In this document: positions 34,446-43,650 of the stretch, in pieces
How the letters are laid out: each line of letters opens with the position of its first letter
Numbering within the stretch: the first letter of the stretch is position 1
Source of the DNA: JABURQ01 sp029243145
Lineage (GTDB): Bacteria; Planctomycetota; Planctomycetia; Planctomycetales; Planctomycetaceae
Length of the DNA stretch: 64,000 bases
Reading direction: 5' to 3'
NCBI GenBank assembly: GCA_965660145.1
Contig: CBFHYX010000020.1
Coordinates: 20,129-84,128, forward strand
Notes under the pieces: model-generated
Database searches by the model: none
What the model was told of the DNA's origin: nothing
Seen by the model: the letters and a program-made list of their open reading frames with translations, nothing else
Position numbers and translations under genes: made by a program

Positions 34446-34564
34446 CGACAAAGCGGACAGCGGAAAGCCGAAAGCGGGATTGATCAACGCGAATTATCTT
34501 GTGGGTCAAGTTTTGCCTGATGTTCCATCGTTTTTTTCGCTTCCTAGGATTCAGGAGGACATTC

Positions 34565-35446
34565 GTGGCCAGTAAAACAAATTCTCGCTTCGTTAAATAT
34601 TTGGTTCCGACAATCAAAGCGCTTTAGAGTTTGGGCTTTACAGCACGACCGAAATAGGTCCGTGAGGCACTTGAAGTTCTACTTGAGATCTCAGAAGAAG
34701 AACTCGAAACAATACATAAATCTGGGCAAAGTCGATTTGAGAACGATGTACATTGGGCTCGATTGTATCTTGCGAAAGCCGGTTACATTGACGCATCAAA
34801 ACGCGGAGTATGGAGCCTAACAGAGAAAGGCAAAAACGCTGCGATCAATGATGGAATGACTCAATCAATCTTTGAGGAAGCCGTCGATGTGATCAGGGCT
34901 TCGAGAGATCAGACGAACGACCACAATCCCACTGAACTTCATAGCGACGAATTTGAAGATATTGAGGAAGAAATTGATGAAGAACTGGAACACCGTGGAG
35001 AAACTTTAGAGCGTTTGAAAGTATTGTCGCCGTATGGATTCGAAAGATTCTGCCATGCCTTGCTTTTGGAAACAGGATTTGAAGATGTGGAGATGACAGG
35101 GCAATCGGGCGATAAAGGAATCGATGGCAACGGAACTTTGCGCATCAATCCCTTTGTCACAATCAAAGTCATGTATCAATGCAAAAGATATAAAGACTCA
35201 GTCTCATCTCCGCAGATTCGAGATTTCAGAGGTGCAATTACAGGCCGGGCAGATCGAGGTCTATTCATCACAACGGGAAAGTTTACACAAGATGCGGAAA
35301 TCGAAGCAAATCGAGATGGCGTAACTCCAATTGAAATGGTCGATGGCTCTGCTCTCGTGAAACTGATGGAAGACTTCGAGTTCGGACTTCAACATGTTCG
35401 AACTTTTCGACTCGAATCGGCTTTCTTCACTCGCTTTGAGGAGTAA
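34565..35446 (+). pseudogene. mrr: Mrr-type restriction endonuclease, broken by two amber codons
   Basis: A perfect AGGAGG six bases before a GTG at 34565 marks the true start. The frame then reads V-P-T-I-K-A-L-TAG-S-L-G-F-T-A-R-P-K-TAG-V-R-E-A-L, the winged-helix Mrr N-terminal domain with stops at 34625-34627 and 34655-34657. The rest is open to 35446: L-A-K-A-G-Y-I-D closes the N-domain, and the catalytic domain has Y-G-F-E-R-F-C, G-D-K-G-I-D-G and Y-Q-C-K-R-Y (the D...QxK core). Mrr cuts modified DNA. Both stops are one base from K (AAG) or E (GAG). Only a fragment from the TTG at 34763 (227 residues, catalytic domain) could be made without readthrough. Confidence 0.8.
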
Positions 35447-35656
35447 AACATTGTCAATCTTGGTCTGCGAGCATTTTCTATTTCGCCGTAACTTGTGGGG
35501 TGGGGAATCAAAAGATGACTAACACGATCATCGCCCCCTGTTTGGCTCGCGTCGGCGACTCTTTGAGACGGAAGTTCTGGCATTGCTTTTCTCGCGGTGC
35601 CATAATGCGAGTAGACAATTTACGGTCAAACAATTCTGCCACGGGGAACTTTCCAC

Positions 35657-36532
35657 ATGAACCATCGATCTATCGGTTTGTTTGCTATTCCGCTGCTTTG
35701 TTTGACGAGTCTCTGTCAGGCGCAGAAACTGATCTCCGACATTCCTTATGTAGAAAACGGACACGCACGACAGGTCCTCGATGTCTACGTTCCCGAAAAG
35801 TCCGCGGATAAGCCCTTGCCGGTAATGTTCTGGATTCACGGCGGTGGTTGGACCGTCGGTGATAAAAGTGATGTGGCATTGAAACCCAAAGTTCTCACCG
35901 AACAAGGTTTCGTTTTTGTCTCGACCAACTACCGACTGTTTCCCGATGTCGAGATGAATGTTCTGACTCGCGATGTCGCCAAAGCTCTCGGCTGGGTCCA
36001 TAAAAACATTGGCAAGTATGGCGGCGATCCGCAACGTATCTTCGTCGGAGGTCATTCCGCCGGCGCGCAGCTTGCCGCGTTGCTGTGTACCGATGACCGT
36101 TACCTTAAGGAAGTGGGGGTTTCGTTCGATGCGTTGCGGGGATGTGTACCTGTGGATGGAGACACCTACGATATTCCCAAGATCATCATGACGGCAGAAT
36201 TTCGTCAGACACTCTACGGCGGCAAAATGTTTACCTCCGGGCATCGCCAGAAATTTGGAAACGATCCAGAGAAGCACATCGACTTTTCTGCCGTCACTCA
36301 TGTGGCCAAAGACAAAGGGATTCCTCCGTTCCTGATTTTCTATTTTCCGGGGAATTCCAACACGCGCGCTCAAGCAGGTCGCTTGGCAGAAGTGTTGAAA
36401 AAGGCCGAGATCCCTGCCAAAGCATTTGGCAAATCGGACAGTAATCACAGTCGATTGAATAATGATCTGGGGGAGCCGGATGATCCTGCTACCCAAGAGC
36501 TCTTCAAATTTCTGGATAGTTTAACGGACTAA
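35657..36532 (+). CDS. Secreted alpha/beta hydrolase (esterase, HSL/BD-FAE-like)
   Basis: 291 residues with a signal peptide (cleavage near C-Q-A-Q). The oxyanion-hole motif W-I-H-G-G-G-W is at about residues 59-65, and the nucleophile elbow G-G-H-S-A-G-A at about residues 131-137 carries the catalytic serine. A histidine in S-N-H-S-R-L (about 262-267) is the likely third triad member. These enzymes cleave carboxyl esters, often acetyl or feruloyl groups on polysaccharides. It is a single gene close to a sialidase and an SGNH hydrolase, so a role in glycan breakdown is plausible. Confidence 0.88.
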   Translation: MNHRSIGLFAIPLLCLTSLCQAQKLISDIPYVENGHARQVLDVYVPEKSADKPLPVMFWIHGGGWTVGDKSDVALKPKVLTEQGFVFVSTNYRLFPDVEMNVLTRDVAKALGWVHKNIGKYGGDPQRIFVGGHSAGAQLAALLCTDDRYLKEVGVSFDALRGCVPVDGDTYDIPKIIMTAEFRQTLYGGKMFTSGHRQKFGNDPEKHIDFSAVTHVAKDKGIPPFLIFYFPGNSNTRAQAGRLAEVLKKAEIPAKAFGKSDSNHSRLNNDLGEPDDPATQELFKFLDSLTD

Positions 36533-36659
36533 TGAATTCAACTCACGGAAGACTGACAATGTCCAAACCTGCTCAGATTTGGTTGCCTCACTTCATCCCC
36601 TGATCTTAGCATGGTAGAATAAAACTCTAGCCCTATTGTTGTATGAACTCAGGCTCAAC

Positions 36660-36908
36660 ATGACCGATATCGAACAGGAATACCGAGACCGACTCTCGAC
36701 GATGTCGGTCGCCGAGAAGGTGGCTCGCTCTCAAGCGATGTACCTCTGGTCGCGGGAGGTGATCGCCAAGCAGATCTCCGCGGAGCATCCTGAATACAAT
36801 TCAGAGCGACTGAAGTGGGAGGTCACGGCCCGCATTTATGCCGATGAGCCGGAAACCATGCAACTCGTCAAAAGGATGCTCGATCGTGTTTCCGATCGAA
36901 GCCTTTGA
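36660..36908 (+). CDS. Small hypothetical protein
   Basis: 82 residues from the ATG at 36660 (an upstream TTG at 36636 in the same frame is less likely). It is charged and helical: Y-R-D-R-L-S-T-M-S-V-A-E-K-V-A-R-S, then W-S-R-E-V-I-A-K-Q-I. It resembles short planctomycete proteins of unknown role, sometimes annotated beside nucleotidyltransferases or PIN-domain genes, but no partner is present here. It is convergent with the sialidase gene. Confidence 0.6.
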   Translation: MTDIEQEYRDRLSTMSVAEKVARSQAMYLWSREVIAKQISAEHPEYNSERLKWEVTARIYADEPETMQLVKRMLDRVSDRSL

Positions 36909-36969
36909 AAAGACTCTGGCCGGTCCCCGGCGTGCTGGCGCACGCGGCTCAATTTATTTGCTGTGACGA

Positions 36970-38214
36970 TTACTCCTTCGTTCGTTTGTCCAACGGTCGG
37001 CTGATCAGCATCTTCAGTCGGGAGTCGGAATCGATGAGTTTTTTGGCCATGATGTCCTGTTCGGTGAAGCGAGCGAGCAGAATTTCTCCGTCGGTCGCGC
37101 GGTTTCGGTCATACGAAATATAGATCGTGCCGTCGGGAGCCTGAAAACCATCGGGGTAAGAGATTCCCTTTCGTTCATCCAGCACCAAACCACCTTCCCA
37201 AGTGTGTCCTTCATCTTCAGAGAGCCAGGCGGAGAGTTGAATACGCCCTTTATGAGCATCGATCTGGTCTCCATGTTTGATGAGCAAGATGCGTCCCGAT
37301 TTTATTCTGCGAACATAAAATCTCGCGTTGGGATGACGAATGTTGGCCGGCTGTGTTGGTGTCGCCCAGGTCTTTCCGCCATCGGTCGAGGTGGTCTGCA
37401 TGATCCCTTTTCTGGTACGGGCCAACATCCAGAGCGAGCCATCTTTCCGTTCGACGATCATGTGCTCGTGCCAGTCTGGATTTGGGAATCGGACCGCTCC
37501 GCGACGATCCCACGTCACACCCTGATCTTTTGAGACAAAGACATTGGCACCGCGCAGTGGGTCGAGTTCCTGGAAACAGCCTTTGAACATCCGAAATCCT
37601 GGACGTTGATCGAGAGAAATCGGCAACATCCATTCCCCGGTCGAAAGAACCGTCGGCTTGTTGAGAGTGACTCCATGCCAGATGCGACGTGGAGGAGACC
37701 AGACCGGATTGTCGGCGTCGGGGTTTTCACAAACGGTGGCCCACACACCGGCGCGACCATCAAACATATCCATTGACTGATCGAAGATGAGCCACAGTCG
37801 TCCGAGCGGATCGGTCCACAGATTCCCCACCAAAATACTGCGATCAACGGGCAAGTCGTCAGCATGAGAATCCAGAACCAACCGTGGCGACGACCAAGTC
37901 TCTCCCTGATCGTCGCTGGTGGCCAGTACAAAGAAGGCTTTGGGACTATCTCCACCGGCAACCCAGCAAGCCCACAATCGCCCGCCCGGCGTCCGCTCGA
38001 TACCAATGGTCATACCATAATCGAGCTTGTCGTAATCGTACTCGGGAAGCGGACTCGAATTGGGCGTGGGAGGAACGAGGGCAAGATCGGCAATCGCCTC
38101 TGCCTTCTTGATGCGTGCTGCCTCTTCGGAATCGGTTGACTGTGCTGCGGCCTCTGAAAGCATCAGAACAGTCAACAGGAAATAGACGATGCCAGAGAAA
38201 CGAGCGTGGTTCAT
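36970..38214 (-). CDS. Secreted sialidase-like (neuraminidase fold) protein
   Basis: The start is placed at the ATG at 38214, followed by a signal peptide (cleavage near A-A-A-Q); the open frame begins at 38223. The product is 414 residues. Asp-box repeats S-x-D-x-G-x-T-W mark the six-bladed propeller: T-S-D-D-Q-G-E-T-W, V-S-K-D-Q-G-V-T-W, S-T-D-G-G-K-T-W and L-S-E-D-E-G-H-T-W. Sialidase-like exo-enzymes remove sialic acids or related sugars, and planctomycetes carry many with unknown substrates. The fold call is firm; the substrate is not. Confidence 0.88.
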   Translation of the reverse strand: MNHARFSGIVYFLLTVLMLSEAAAQSTDSEEAARIKKAEAIADLALVPPTPNSSPLPEYDYDKLDYGMTIGIERTPGGRLWACWVAGGDSPKAFFVLATSDDQGETWSSPRLVLDSHADDLPVDRSILVGNLWTDPLGRLWLIFDQSMDMFDGRAGVWATVCENPDADNPVWSPPRRIWHGVTLNKPTVLSTGEWMLPISLDQRPGFRMFKGCFQELDPLRGANVFVSKDQGVTWDRRGAVRFPNPDWHEHMIVERKDGSLWMLARTRKGIMQTTSTDGGKTWATPTQPANIRHPNARFYVRRIKSGRILLIKHGDQIDAHKGRIQLSAWLSEDEGHTWEGGLVLDERKGISYPDGFQAPDGTIYISYDRNRATDGEILLARFTEQDIMAKKLIDSDSRLKMLISRPLDKRTKE

Positions 38215-38457
38215 GGATTGCAATCTTGACTGTTCGAGTTAGGTCGTTCAGGAATGTAGGATTGTCCCATCATGTACGAAACTGGGCACGATCTCAATTT
38301 GTTTTTTTCAACCGGCGTGCGGTAGATATCAAAGGCCGTTAGGACGTTTCATTCTCGTCTCTTTTTTCTCTTCTAACAATTTGTGGAACTGGTGTTCAAA
38401 TTCGAGTATTCTGGGGCTCTTCACACTGTAGTTGCCACTTTGAAAGAATCACTCGCC

Positions 38458-39786
38458 ATGCCAAAAACCGTTCGCCTGTTGTTTGCCTGCTTGCTCGTTG
38501 TTATGACACTGCAAATCTCCTGTCAGGCAGACGACAAATACGCCCTGCCCACGTCTGATGAAGGTCTTCCCGGTGAAGGGGTTGTTCGTCGATATGACTG
38601 GTTTAAGAATCTCTGGGAATCCAAACGCACGTCCTGGGGAGAGCAAGTACAGAAAGACCAAAAGGCAGTTGTGTTTCTCGGCGATTCGATCACACAAGGT
38701 TGGGGCGATGATTTTCGCGGTCACTTTGCCGACATGAAGCTGGCCAATCGGGGTATCAGTGGAGATACCACGCGAGGCATGCTGATTCGTTTGGAAGAAG
38801 ATGTGCTTGCACTCAACCCGAGTGCTGTGGTCTTATTGTTGGGGACCAACGATATTGAAGAAAATGTCGAGCCGGAAGTCATCGGTCGAAACTTTGAGAA
38901 GATCATTGTTGCTCTCAAGAAGCATAATCCCGAAATGCCAATTGTGTTGTGTCGTATGTTCCCAAGTTCCGAAACCAAAAAACGATCCAAAGAGACCATC
39001 TCCAAAGTCAATCAGTTGTACGATGAGACTGTCCGAGGAGACTCGCAAATTACGGTTGTCGATACTTGGACACTCTTTGCGAATGCCGAGGGAGATGCCA
39101 CTCCTCAGTGGTTCCCCGATTTACTCCATCTTAACAAACAAGGTTACGACCGTTGGGCGGCTGCCGTTCATCCCGTTTTTGCGACACTCGGTTTTTCCGA
39201 TACCAAGCCGGATGATTTCCAGCCTGAAGAGGGATTTGTGTCACTCTTCAACGGCAAGGATTTATCCGGTTGGGGATTTCTTCCGACGCCACCCCGCAAG
39301 CAACCGAAGACGCCGCGTCCCGGAGCACCCGTTTTTGTCGAAATCAAAGAACCGATTTCGTTTGACGGCAAAACCGTCAGCAATGATGGACGCTATGCAG
39401 CCATTAACGGCAGACTGGTCGTCACAACACCCGCCGAAGGCCGCAGAATCCAACAACTTTGGACAACCGAAGAATTCGGTGACGACTTCATCCTCAAGCT
39501 CGAGTTTCGGGCCACTCCAAATGCCGATAGTGGTGTTTTTATCCGCAAGCCCCAATTGCAATGTCGTGACTACCCACTGGCTGGGCCTTACAAGGATCTC
39601 AAAAATTACAAAACGGGAGATTGGAACGAGTTGATCGTCACGGTGAAAGACGGCGTCGCACACGCCACTTGTAACGGTGAGTTACTCACTGACGACATGG
39701 CGGTTCCAGAAACAGGTCCAATTGGCTTAGAGGGTGACCGGGGACAGATGGAATATCGCCGTCTGCGTCTTAAACGGCTCAAGTAA
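38458..39786 (+). CDS. SGNH/GDSL hydrolase fused to DUF1080 (3-keto-disaccharide hydrolase-like) domain
   Basis: The ATG at 38458 is preferred over the frame start at 38383 because it opens a signal peptide (R-L-L-F-A-C-L-L-V-V-M); the product is 442 residues. Residues about 60-255 carry all SGNH blocks: F-L-G-D-S-I-T-Q-G-W, N-R-G-I-S-G-D-T-T, L-L-G-T-N-D and the catalytic pair in D-L-L-H-L-N. The second half is a DUF1080 lectin-like sandwich (F-V-S-L-F-N-G-K-D-L-S-G-W, then D-S-G-V-F-I-R). Acetyl-ester or glycan deacylation combined with glycoside binding or cleavage is likely. Both domains occur in many planctomycete secreted proteins. Confidence 0.9.
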   Translation: MPKTVRLLFACLLVVMTLQISCQADDKYALPTSDEGLPGEGVVRRYDWFKNLWESKRTSWGEQVQKDQKAVVFLGDSITQGWGDDFRGHFADMKLANRGISGDTTRGMLIRLEEDVLALNPSAVVLLLGTNDIEENVEPEVIGRNFEKIIVALKKHNPEMPIVLCRMFPSSETKKRSKETISKVNQLYDETVRGDSQITVVDTWTLFANAEGDATPQWFPDLLHLNKQGYDRWAAAVHPVFATLGFSDTKPDDFQPEEGFVSLFNGKDLSGWGFLPTPPRKQPKTPRPGAPVFVEIKEPISFDGKTVSNDGRYAAINGRLVVTTPAEGRRIQQLWTTEEFGDDFILKLEFRATPNADSGVFIRKPQLQCRDYPLAGPYKDLKNYKTGDWNELIVTVKDGVAHATCNGELLTDDMAVPETGPIGLEGDRGQMEYRRLRLKRLK

Positions 39787-39918
39787 TAATCAAGCCTAAA
39801 ACATTGTATTTATATGGATTTGAAGCCGATTGGAGATGCTGGCCGCTATTGACCGATTTGGAGAATTCTTCTACAAAACCGACTCCAAATCATAATAATT
39901 AAGCCTCAGGCACCCTCC

Positions 39919-41100
39919 ATGTCCGCAAATGTCCTTCCATTTGAGCCTCCGCAGAGTCTCTGTTCTGACGACCACCACTCGCAACCATTGCGCGTGATGT
40001 TGGCTTCGACGGAACGCGGTTGGCACGGTGGCGAGGAACAGGCTCGGCAATTAGTGGAAGGACTGCGTTCACGCGGTCACGATTGCCGCATCATCGCCTT
40101 GGAGAGCGGTGAATTTTCCAAGCGAATGAAGAAAGCCGGATTTCAGATCTATACCTATCCTCGAAAAGGATGGACGCCGCGAACATTAATCAATATTCGG
40201 CGTGCAGTCTGGAACTTCAAACCACACGTCCTGCATTACAATGACGCCCACGCGATGACGACCATCGGATTGGGCAGCGTTTGGTATCCGATTCCGGTAC
40301 GAGTCTGCACGCGACGCGTGGATTATCAAATCAGTGGGAGCTGGCATTACAACAACTTGGTCGATCGAGTGGTCTGCATTTCCACCGTCATCAAAGAGAT
40401 TTGCGAATCCGGTGGCGTTCTCCCTCAACGACTGGCCTTAGCGCAAAGTGGGGTCGATCCAACGCGAATGGAGGGTGGAAATCGCGCACGAGGTCGCGCC
40501 TCTTTGGAAATCAAGGAACACGACAATCTGATTCTCAGCGTCGCAACTTTAACAGATCACAAAGGTCATCAATATCTTCTCGATGCAATACCAGACATCC
40601 TCAAGTCTCATCCTGGCACAATGCTGGCATTGGCCGGTGATGGCGACCTGACAGAACAACTCAAAACCCAGGTAGCATCCATGGGACTCACTGATCGCGT
40701 GATGTTTCTCGGGTTCCGAGAGGATGTCACTGATTTAATGGCAGCGTGCGATTTGTTTGTGATTTCATCACACATGGAAGGACTTTGCACTTCGATCATT
40801 GATGCGATGATTGCCGGTCGTCCAGTCGTTGCCACACGAGCAGGTGGAATTCCTGATTTGACAGGCGAGACTTTTGAACCAGAAGCAGAACCGGTTGCTT
40901 GGATGTCAGAAGTAAAAAGCGTGACTGACTTATCTCACGCCTTACGAGAAGCGCTGGAAGCATCTCCCGAAGAACGCGAGGCACGTGTCCAGCGAGCACG
41001 AACACGTGCACTTCGACTCTTTACCTCAGACCAAATGGTCGAGAAAAATCTCGCCATTTATCAAAGCATACTGAATTCAAAATCTGCGAAAGCAGCCTGA
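39919..41100 (+). CDS. Glycosyltransferase family 4 protein
   Basis: 393 residues, GT-B fold. The N-terminal half has E-R-G-W-H-G-G-E-E-Q-A and V-E-G-L-R-S-R-G-H-D. The C-terminal half has the donor site L-V-I-S-S-H-M-E-G-L-like segment followed by D-A-M-I-A-G-R-P-V-V-A-T-R-A-G-G, the E-x7-E region of GT4. It transfers a sugar from a nucleotide donor, probably to lipopolysaccharide core, capsule or a lipid-linked glycan. It heads a plus-strand cluster with a GT2 enzyme and two methyltransferases spaced 47-81 bases apart. Confidence 0.88.
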   Translation: MSANVLPFEPPQSLCSDDHHSQPLRVMLASTERGWHGGEEQARQLVEGLRSRGHDCRIIALESGEFSKRMKKAGFQIYTYPRKGWTPRTLINIRRAVWNFKPHVLHYNDAHAMTTIGLGSVWYPIPVRVCTRRVDYQISGSWHYNNLVDRVVCISTVIKEICESGGVLPQRLALAQSGVDPTRMEGGNRARGRASLEIKEHDNLILSVATLTDHKGHQYLLDAIPDILKSHPGTMLALAGDGDLTEQLKTQVASMGLTDRVMFLGFREDVTDLMAACDLFVISSHMEGLCTSIIDAMIAGRPVVATRAGGIPDLTGETFEPEAEPVAWMSEVKSVTDLSHALREALEASPEEREARVQRARTRALRLFTSDQMVEKNLAIYQSILNSKSAKAA

Positions 41101-41147
41101 TCTGCCTTGAATTCCATTCATGGAATCAATCGAACAAGGATGTACCT

Positions 41148-41975
41148 GTGAATCACACACCACTGACAGTCATCATTCCCTGCAAAAACGAGTTACCAAA
41201 CATTCAAGAATGTGTGGATTCCGTTCGCGAAATTGCAGATGAAATTATCGTTGCAGACTCGGGTTCAACGGACGGTACCATCGAATTAGTAAAAAACTGG
41301 GAGGATTGCCGTTTAATTCAGCGCGATGAGTATGTGAACTACGCGAACTTTAATAATTGGTGTATTCCACATGCGAGCCACGATTGGGTTCTCGTCGTCG
41401 ATGCGGATGAACGGGTCTCGCCGGAACTCGCACTCGAAGTGAAAGTGATGAAAGCAGAAATGCTTGCGAATACCGACAATGATGCTTTCTGGATGCCCCG
41501 TAAGAATTACTTTATGGGGCAACTCATCCGCTACTCCGGTTGGCAACGCGATGGCGCGGTCCGTCTGTTCCGAAGTCAGTGCCGGTACCAACCCAAAAAT
41601 GTCCATCCACAGTTCGATGTTCCCTCTGAGAAATTGGGCAATCTGAAAATGCACCTCTTCCATCACACTTATCGGTCATTCTCACACTACATGGAAAAAG
41701 TGGAACGCTATACGACTTGGGGAGCCAATGATGCTTACCAAAAAGGACGCCGTTTTCATTTGACGGATTTAGTTTTTCGACCGGTATTTCGTTTGTTTCG
41801 GCATTACATATTAAAGCGTGGGTTTCTCGATGGGAAAGCGGGGTTCGCAATTTCATGCCTTTCTGCAATGTCCGTCTTTCTGAAATGCTTGAAGCTTTGG
41901 GAAATAGAAACAAACAAGAAACATGCAATGCAGCCGGCAGAAAGAAATAAATCCTCTTTCAAACGCGCCGCTTAA
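41148..41975 (+). CDS. Glycosyltransferase family 2 protein (WaaE/KdtX-like)
   Basis: 275 residues, starting at GTG. The GT-A pattern is complete: V-I-I-P-C-K-N-E, then V-A-D-S-G-S-T-D-G-T, then the metal-binding V-V-D-A-D-E-R-V-S. W-Q-R-D-G-A-V-R-L-F-R and the C-terminal basic helices resemble LPS core glucosyltransferases of the WaaE/KdtX group. It acts at the inner face of the membrane on a lipid-linked acceptor. It is encoded 47 bases after the GT4 gene and 47 before a methyltransferase, in one likely operon. Confidence 0.88.
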   Translation: MNHTPLTVIIPCKNELPNIQECVDSVREIADEIIVADSGSTDGTIELVKNWEDCRLIQRDEYVNYANFNNWCIPHASHDWVLVVDADERVSPELALEVKVMKAEMLANTDNDAFWMPRKNYFMGQLIRYSGWQRDGAVRLFRSQCRYQPKNVHPQFDVPSEKLGNLKMHLFHHTYRSFSHYMEKVERYTTWGANDAYQKGRRFHLTDLVFRPVFRLFRHYILKRGFLDGKAGFAISCLSAMSVFLKCLKLWEIETNKKHAMQPAERNKSSFKRAA

Positions 41976-42022
41976 TACCTACGACATGAGAGGCCATTCT
42001 GAGAAAGAAGATTTGATTTGTC

Positions 42023-42727
42023 ATGACAAATGCCCCTCATGCCATTGCGATTCCAGGCAAGCATGAACTGCTGATGCGGATCATTACGCGCACTGTTGCT
42101 CCTGGAAAAACGATTCGAGTTTTGGACTTGGGGGCTGGGGAAGGTGCTCTGTCCGAAAAACTTTTTAAGCTTGGGTATGATGTCTCGGCGTGCGATCTCT
42201 TTCCAGAAATGTTCTGTTATCCTGAAGTCGAATGCCGAAAAGCAGATCTCCATCAACCGTTGCCTTACGAAGATGAGACGTTTGATCTCATATTAGCGAT
42301 TGAAGTTGTGGAACACCTGGAAAATCACCTGAGCTTGTTCCAAGATATCTCGCGTTTACTGAACGAAGGGGGAGTTTTCCTTTTTTCAACACCGAATATC
42401 ATGTCACTCAAATCTCGAATGAGATTTCTTTTTTCCGGTTTCTTCTACTCTCATGGTCCCTTGACACCGGGCGTTGATGACCCGGTTCATCAGCACATTG
42501 CTGCTTTTACGCCAAATCGGTATCGGTTCATCCTGGAAAAAGCAAACTTGGAGCTTACGACGATAGAAACAGATAAAAAACAAAAATATTCCCTGTTGCT
42601 ATGTTGGTTGGCTCCTTTCATTCGTTGGTACACCAAGAAGAAATTTGGGACTGAGCTGACCCAATTCGAAAATTGCTCCGCAGCACTTTATGGGCGAACA
42701 ATGGTGGCCATTTCTCGCAAGAATTAG
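42023..42727 (+). CDS. Class I SAM-dependent methyltransferase
   Basis: 234 residues. Motif I is V-L-D-L-G-A-G-E-G-A-L (about residues 33-43), with D-L-F at the end of strand 2 and L-I-L-A-I-E-V-V-E-H-L for motif II (about 89-99), as in UbiG/methyltransf_11 enzymes. The last third has a basic, weakly hydrophobic region. Its place in a glycan cluster suggests methylation of a sugar or lipid carrier. It ends with TAG, showing that amber is an ordinary stop in this genome. Confidence 0.8.
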   Translation: MTNAPHAIAIPGKHELLMRIITRTVAPGKTIRVLDLGAGEGALSEKLFKLGYDVSACDLFPEMFCYPEVECRKADLHQPLPYEDETFDLILAIEVVEHLENHLSLFQDISRLLNEGGVFLFSTPNIMSLKSRMRFLFSGFFYSHGPLTPGVDDPVHQHIAAFTPNRYRFILEKANLELTTIETDKKQKYSLLLCWLAPFIRWYTKKKFGTELTQFENCSAALYGRTMVAISRKN

Positions 42728-42808
42728 CCTCATCTGAATGCGACAGGGGACTTAGTGTGCTCTCACGAAACATGTTCATAATTGAATTCGGACAACGAGG
42801 ATTCCTCG

Positions 42809-43552
42809 ATGGGAAACATGATCAACAACTACAAACAACAGTTCTTTAAAAACCGTCACGAACGCACCAAGTATGCCGCCGATCACATTCTACCGATTGT
42901 GATCGAGGCCTTGCCGCAGCATAATTCCGCTGTGGACTTCGGTTGTGGCGTAGGGACCTGGGTATCGACACTGAAGGAACATGGAGCCAACGATATTCTC
43001 GGACTGGAAGGCCCGTGGCTCGATGAGAAGCTTCTCGAGATTGAACCGCAGGAATTTCGCTCGGCCAATTTCGAAGAAGTCGTTTCGCTCGACAAGAAAT
43101 ATGACTTGGCCATGACTCTGGAGGTGGCCGAACATCTCTCTCCCGAAGCGGCCAGTAATTTTGTGAAATCGCTCGTCAATGCCTCCGATTTTGTCCTCTT
43201 CTCGGCTGCGATTCCGCTGCAGGGTGGAGTCAGACATTTGAACGAACAATGGCCCGATTACTGGGCCGAACTGTTTCGCGCAGAAGGATATGCGGTTGTC
43301 GATTTTGTACGCTGCAAAATTTGGGACGAACCGAATATTCCCGTGTGGTATCGACAAAATATCCTCATGTTTGTGAAAGAGAATCAGGTCAGCCGACTGA
43401 ACGTCGATCAAGCCGATCTCGTCACTCACTCCATGGGACTCTCCATGGTTCACCCCGAGATGTATCTCGGAAAAATGAACTTCAAAGGTGGACTCAAACT
43501 GATCCGTCGCTCATTCCGCAGTCGCATTAAAAGTCTGTTGGGAAAAAGTTAA
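42809..43552 (+). CDS. Class I SAM-dependent methyltransferase, glycan cluster
   Basis: The ATG at 42809 is preferred to the TTG at 42782 because GAGGA lies before it; the product is 247 residues. V-D-F-G-C-G-V-G-T-W is the SAM loop, and L-A-M-T-L-E-V-A-E-H-L is motif II. It resembles methyltransferases found in polysaccharide clusters, where they often methylate or cap chain ends. It is the last gene of the cluster that begins at 39919. Confidence 0.8.
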   Translation: MGNMINNYKQQFFKNRHERTKYAADHILPIVIEALPQHNSAVDFGCGVGTWVSTLKEHGANDILGLEGPWLDEKLLEIEPQEFRSANFEEVVSLDKKYDLAMTLEVAEHLSPEAASNFVKSLVNASDFVLFSAAIPLQGGVRHLNEQWPDYWAELFRAEGYAVVDFVRCKIWDEPNIPVWYRQNILMFVKENQVSRLNVDQADLVTHSMGLSMVHPEMYLGKMNFKGGLKLIRRSFRSRIKSLLGKS

Positions 43553-43581
43553 GCACTCACAAGAAGACTCGCAACCATCAA

Positions 43582-43616
43582 CAAAAAAAGCCCGACTGTC
43601 GATCACAGCCGGGCTT
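43582..43616 (-). terminator. Terminator of the DUF1573 gene (possibly bidirectional)
   Basis: AAGCCCGACTG (43588-43598) pairs with CAGCCGGGCTT (43606-43616) with one mismatch and a 7-base loop. On the minus strand the stem is followed by a run of seven T (AAAAAAA at 43583-43589 on the plus strand). The plus-strand side has only a short T stretch, so it works best for the minus-strand gene while also separating it from the convergent methyltransferase. Confidence 0.85.
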
Positions 43617-43650
43617 GTTGAATTTACTGGGACTTTATTGGGCAATTGAT

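Noticed and set aside
21607..35446. Genome-wide recoding of TAG as a sense codon, suggested by amber codons in the Trx/PDZ and mrr genes
   Set aside because: At least one intact gene (42023-42727) ends in TAG, other lesions are TAA or frameshifts, and the mrr ambers are single changes from ordinary codons. Nonsense mutation explains all.
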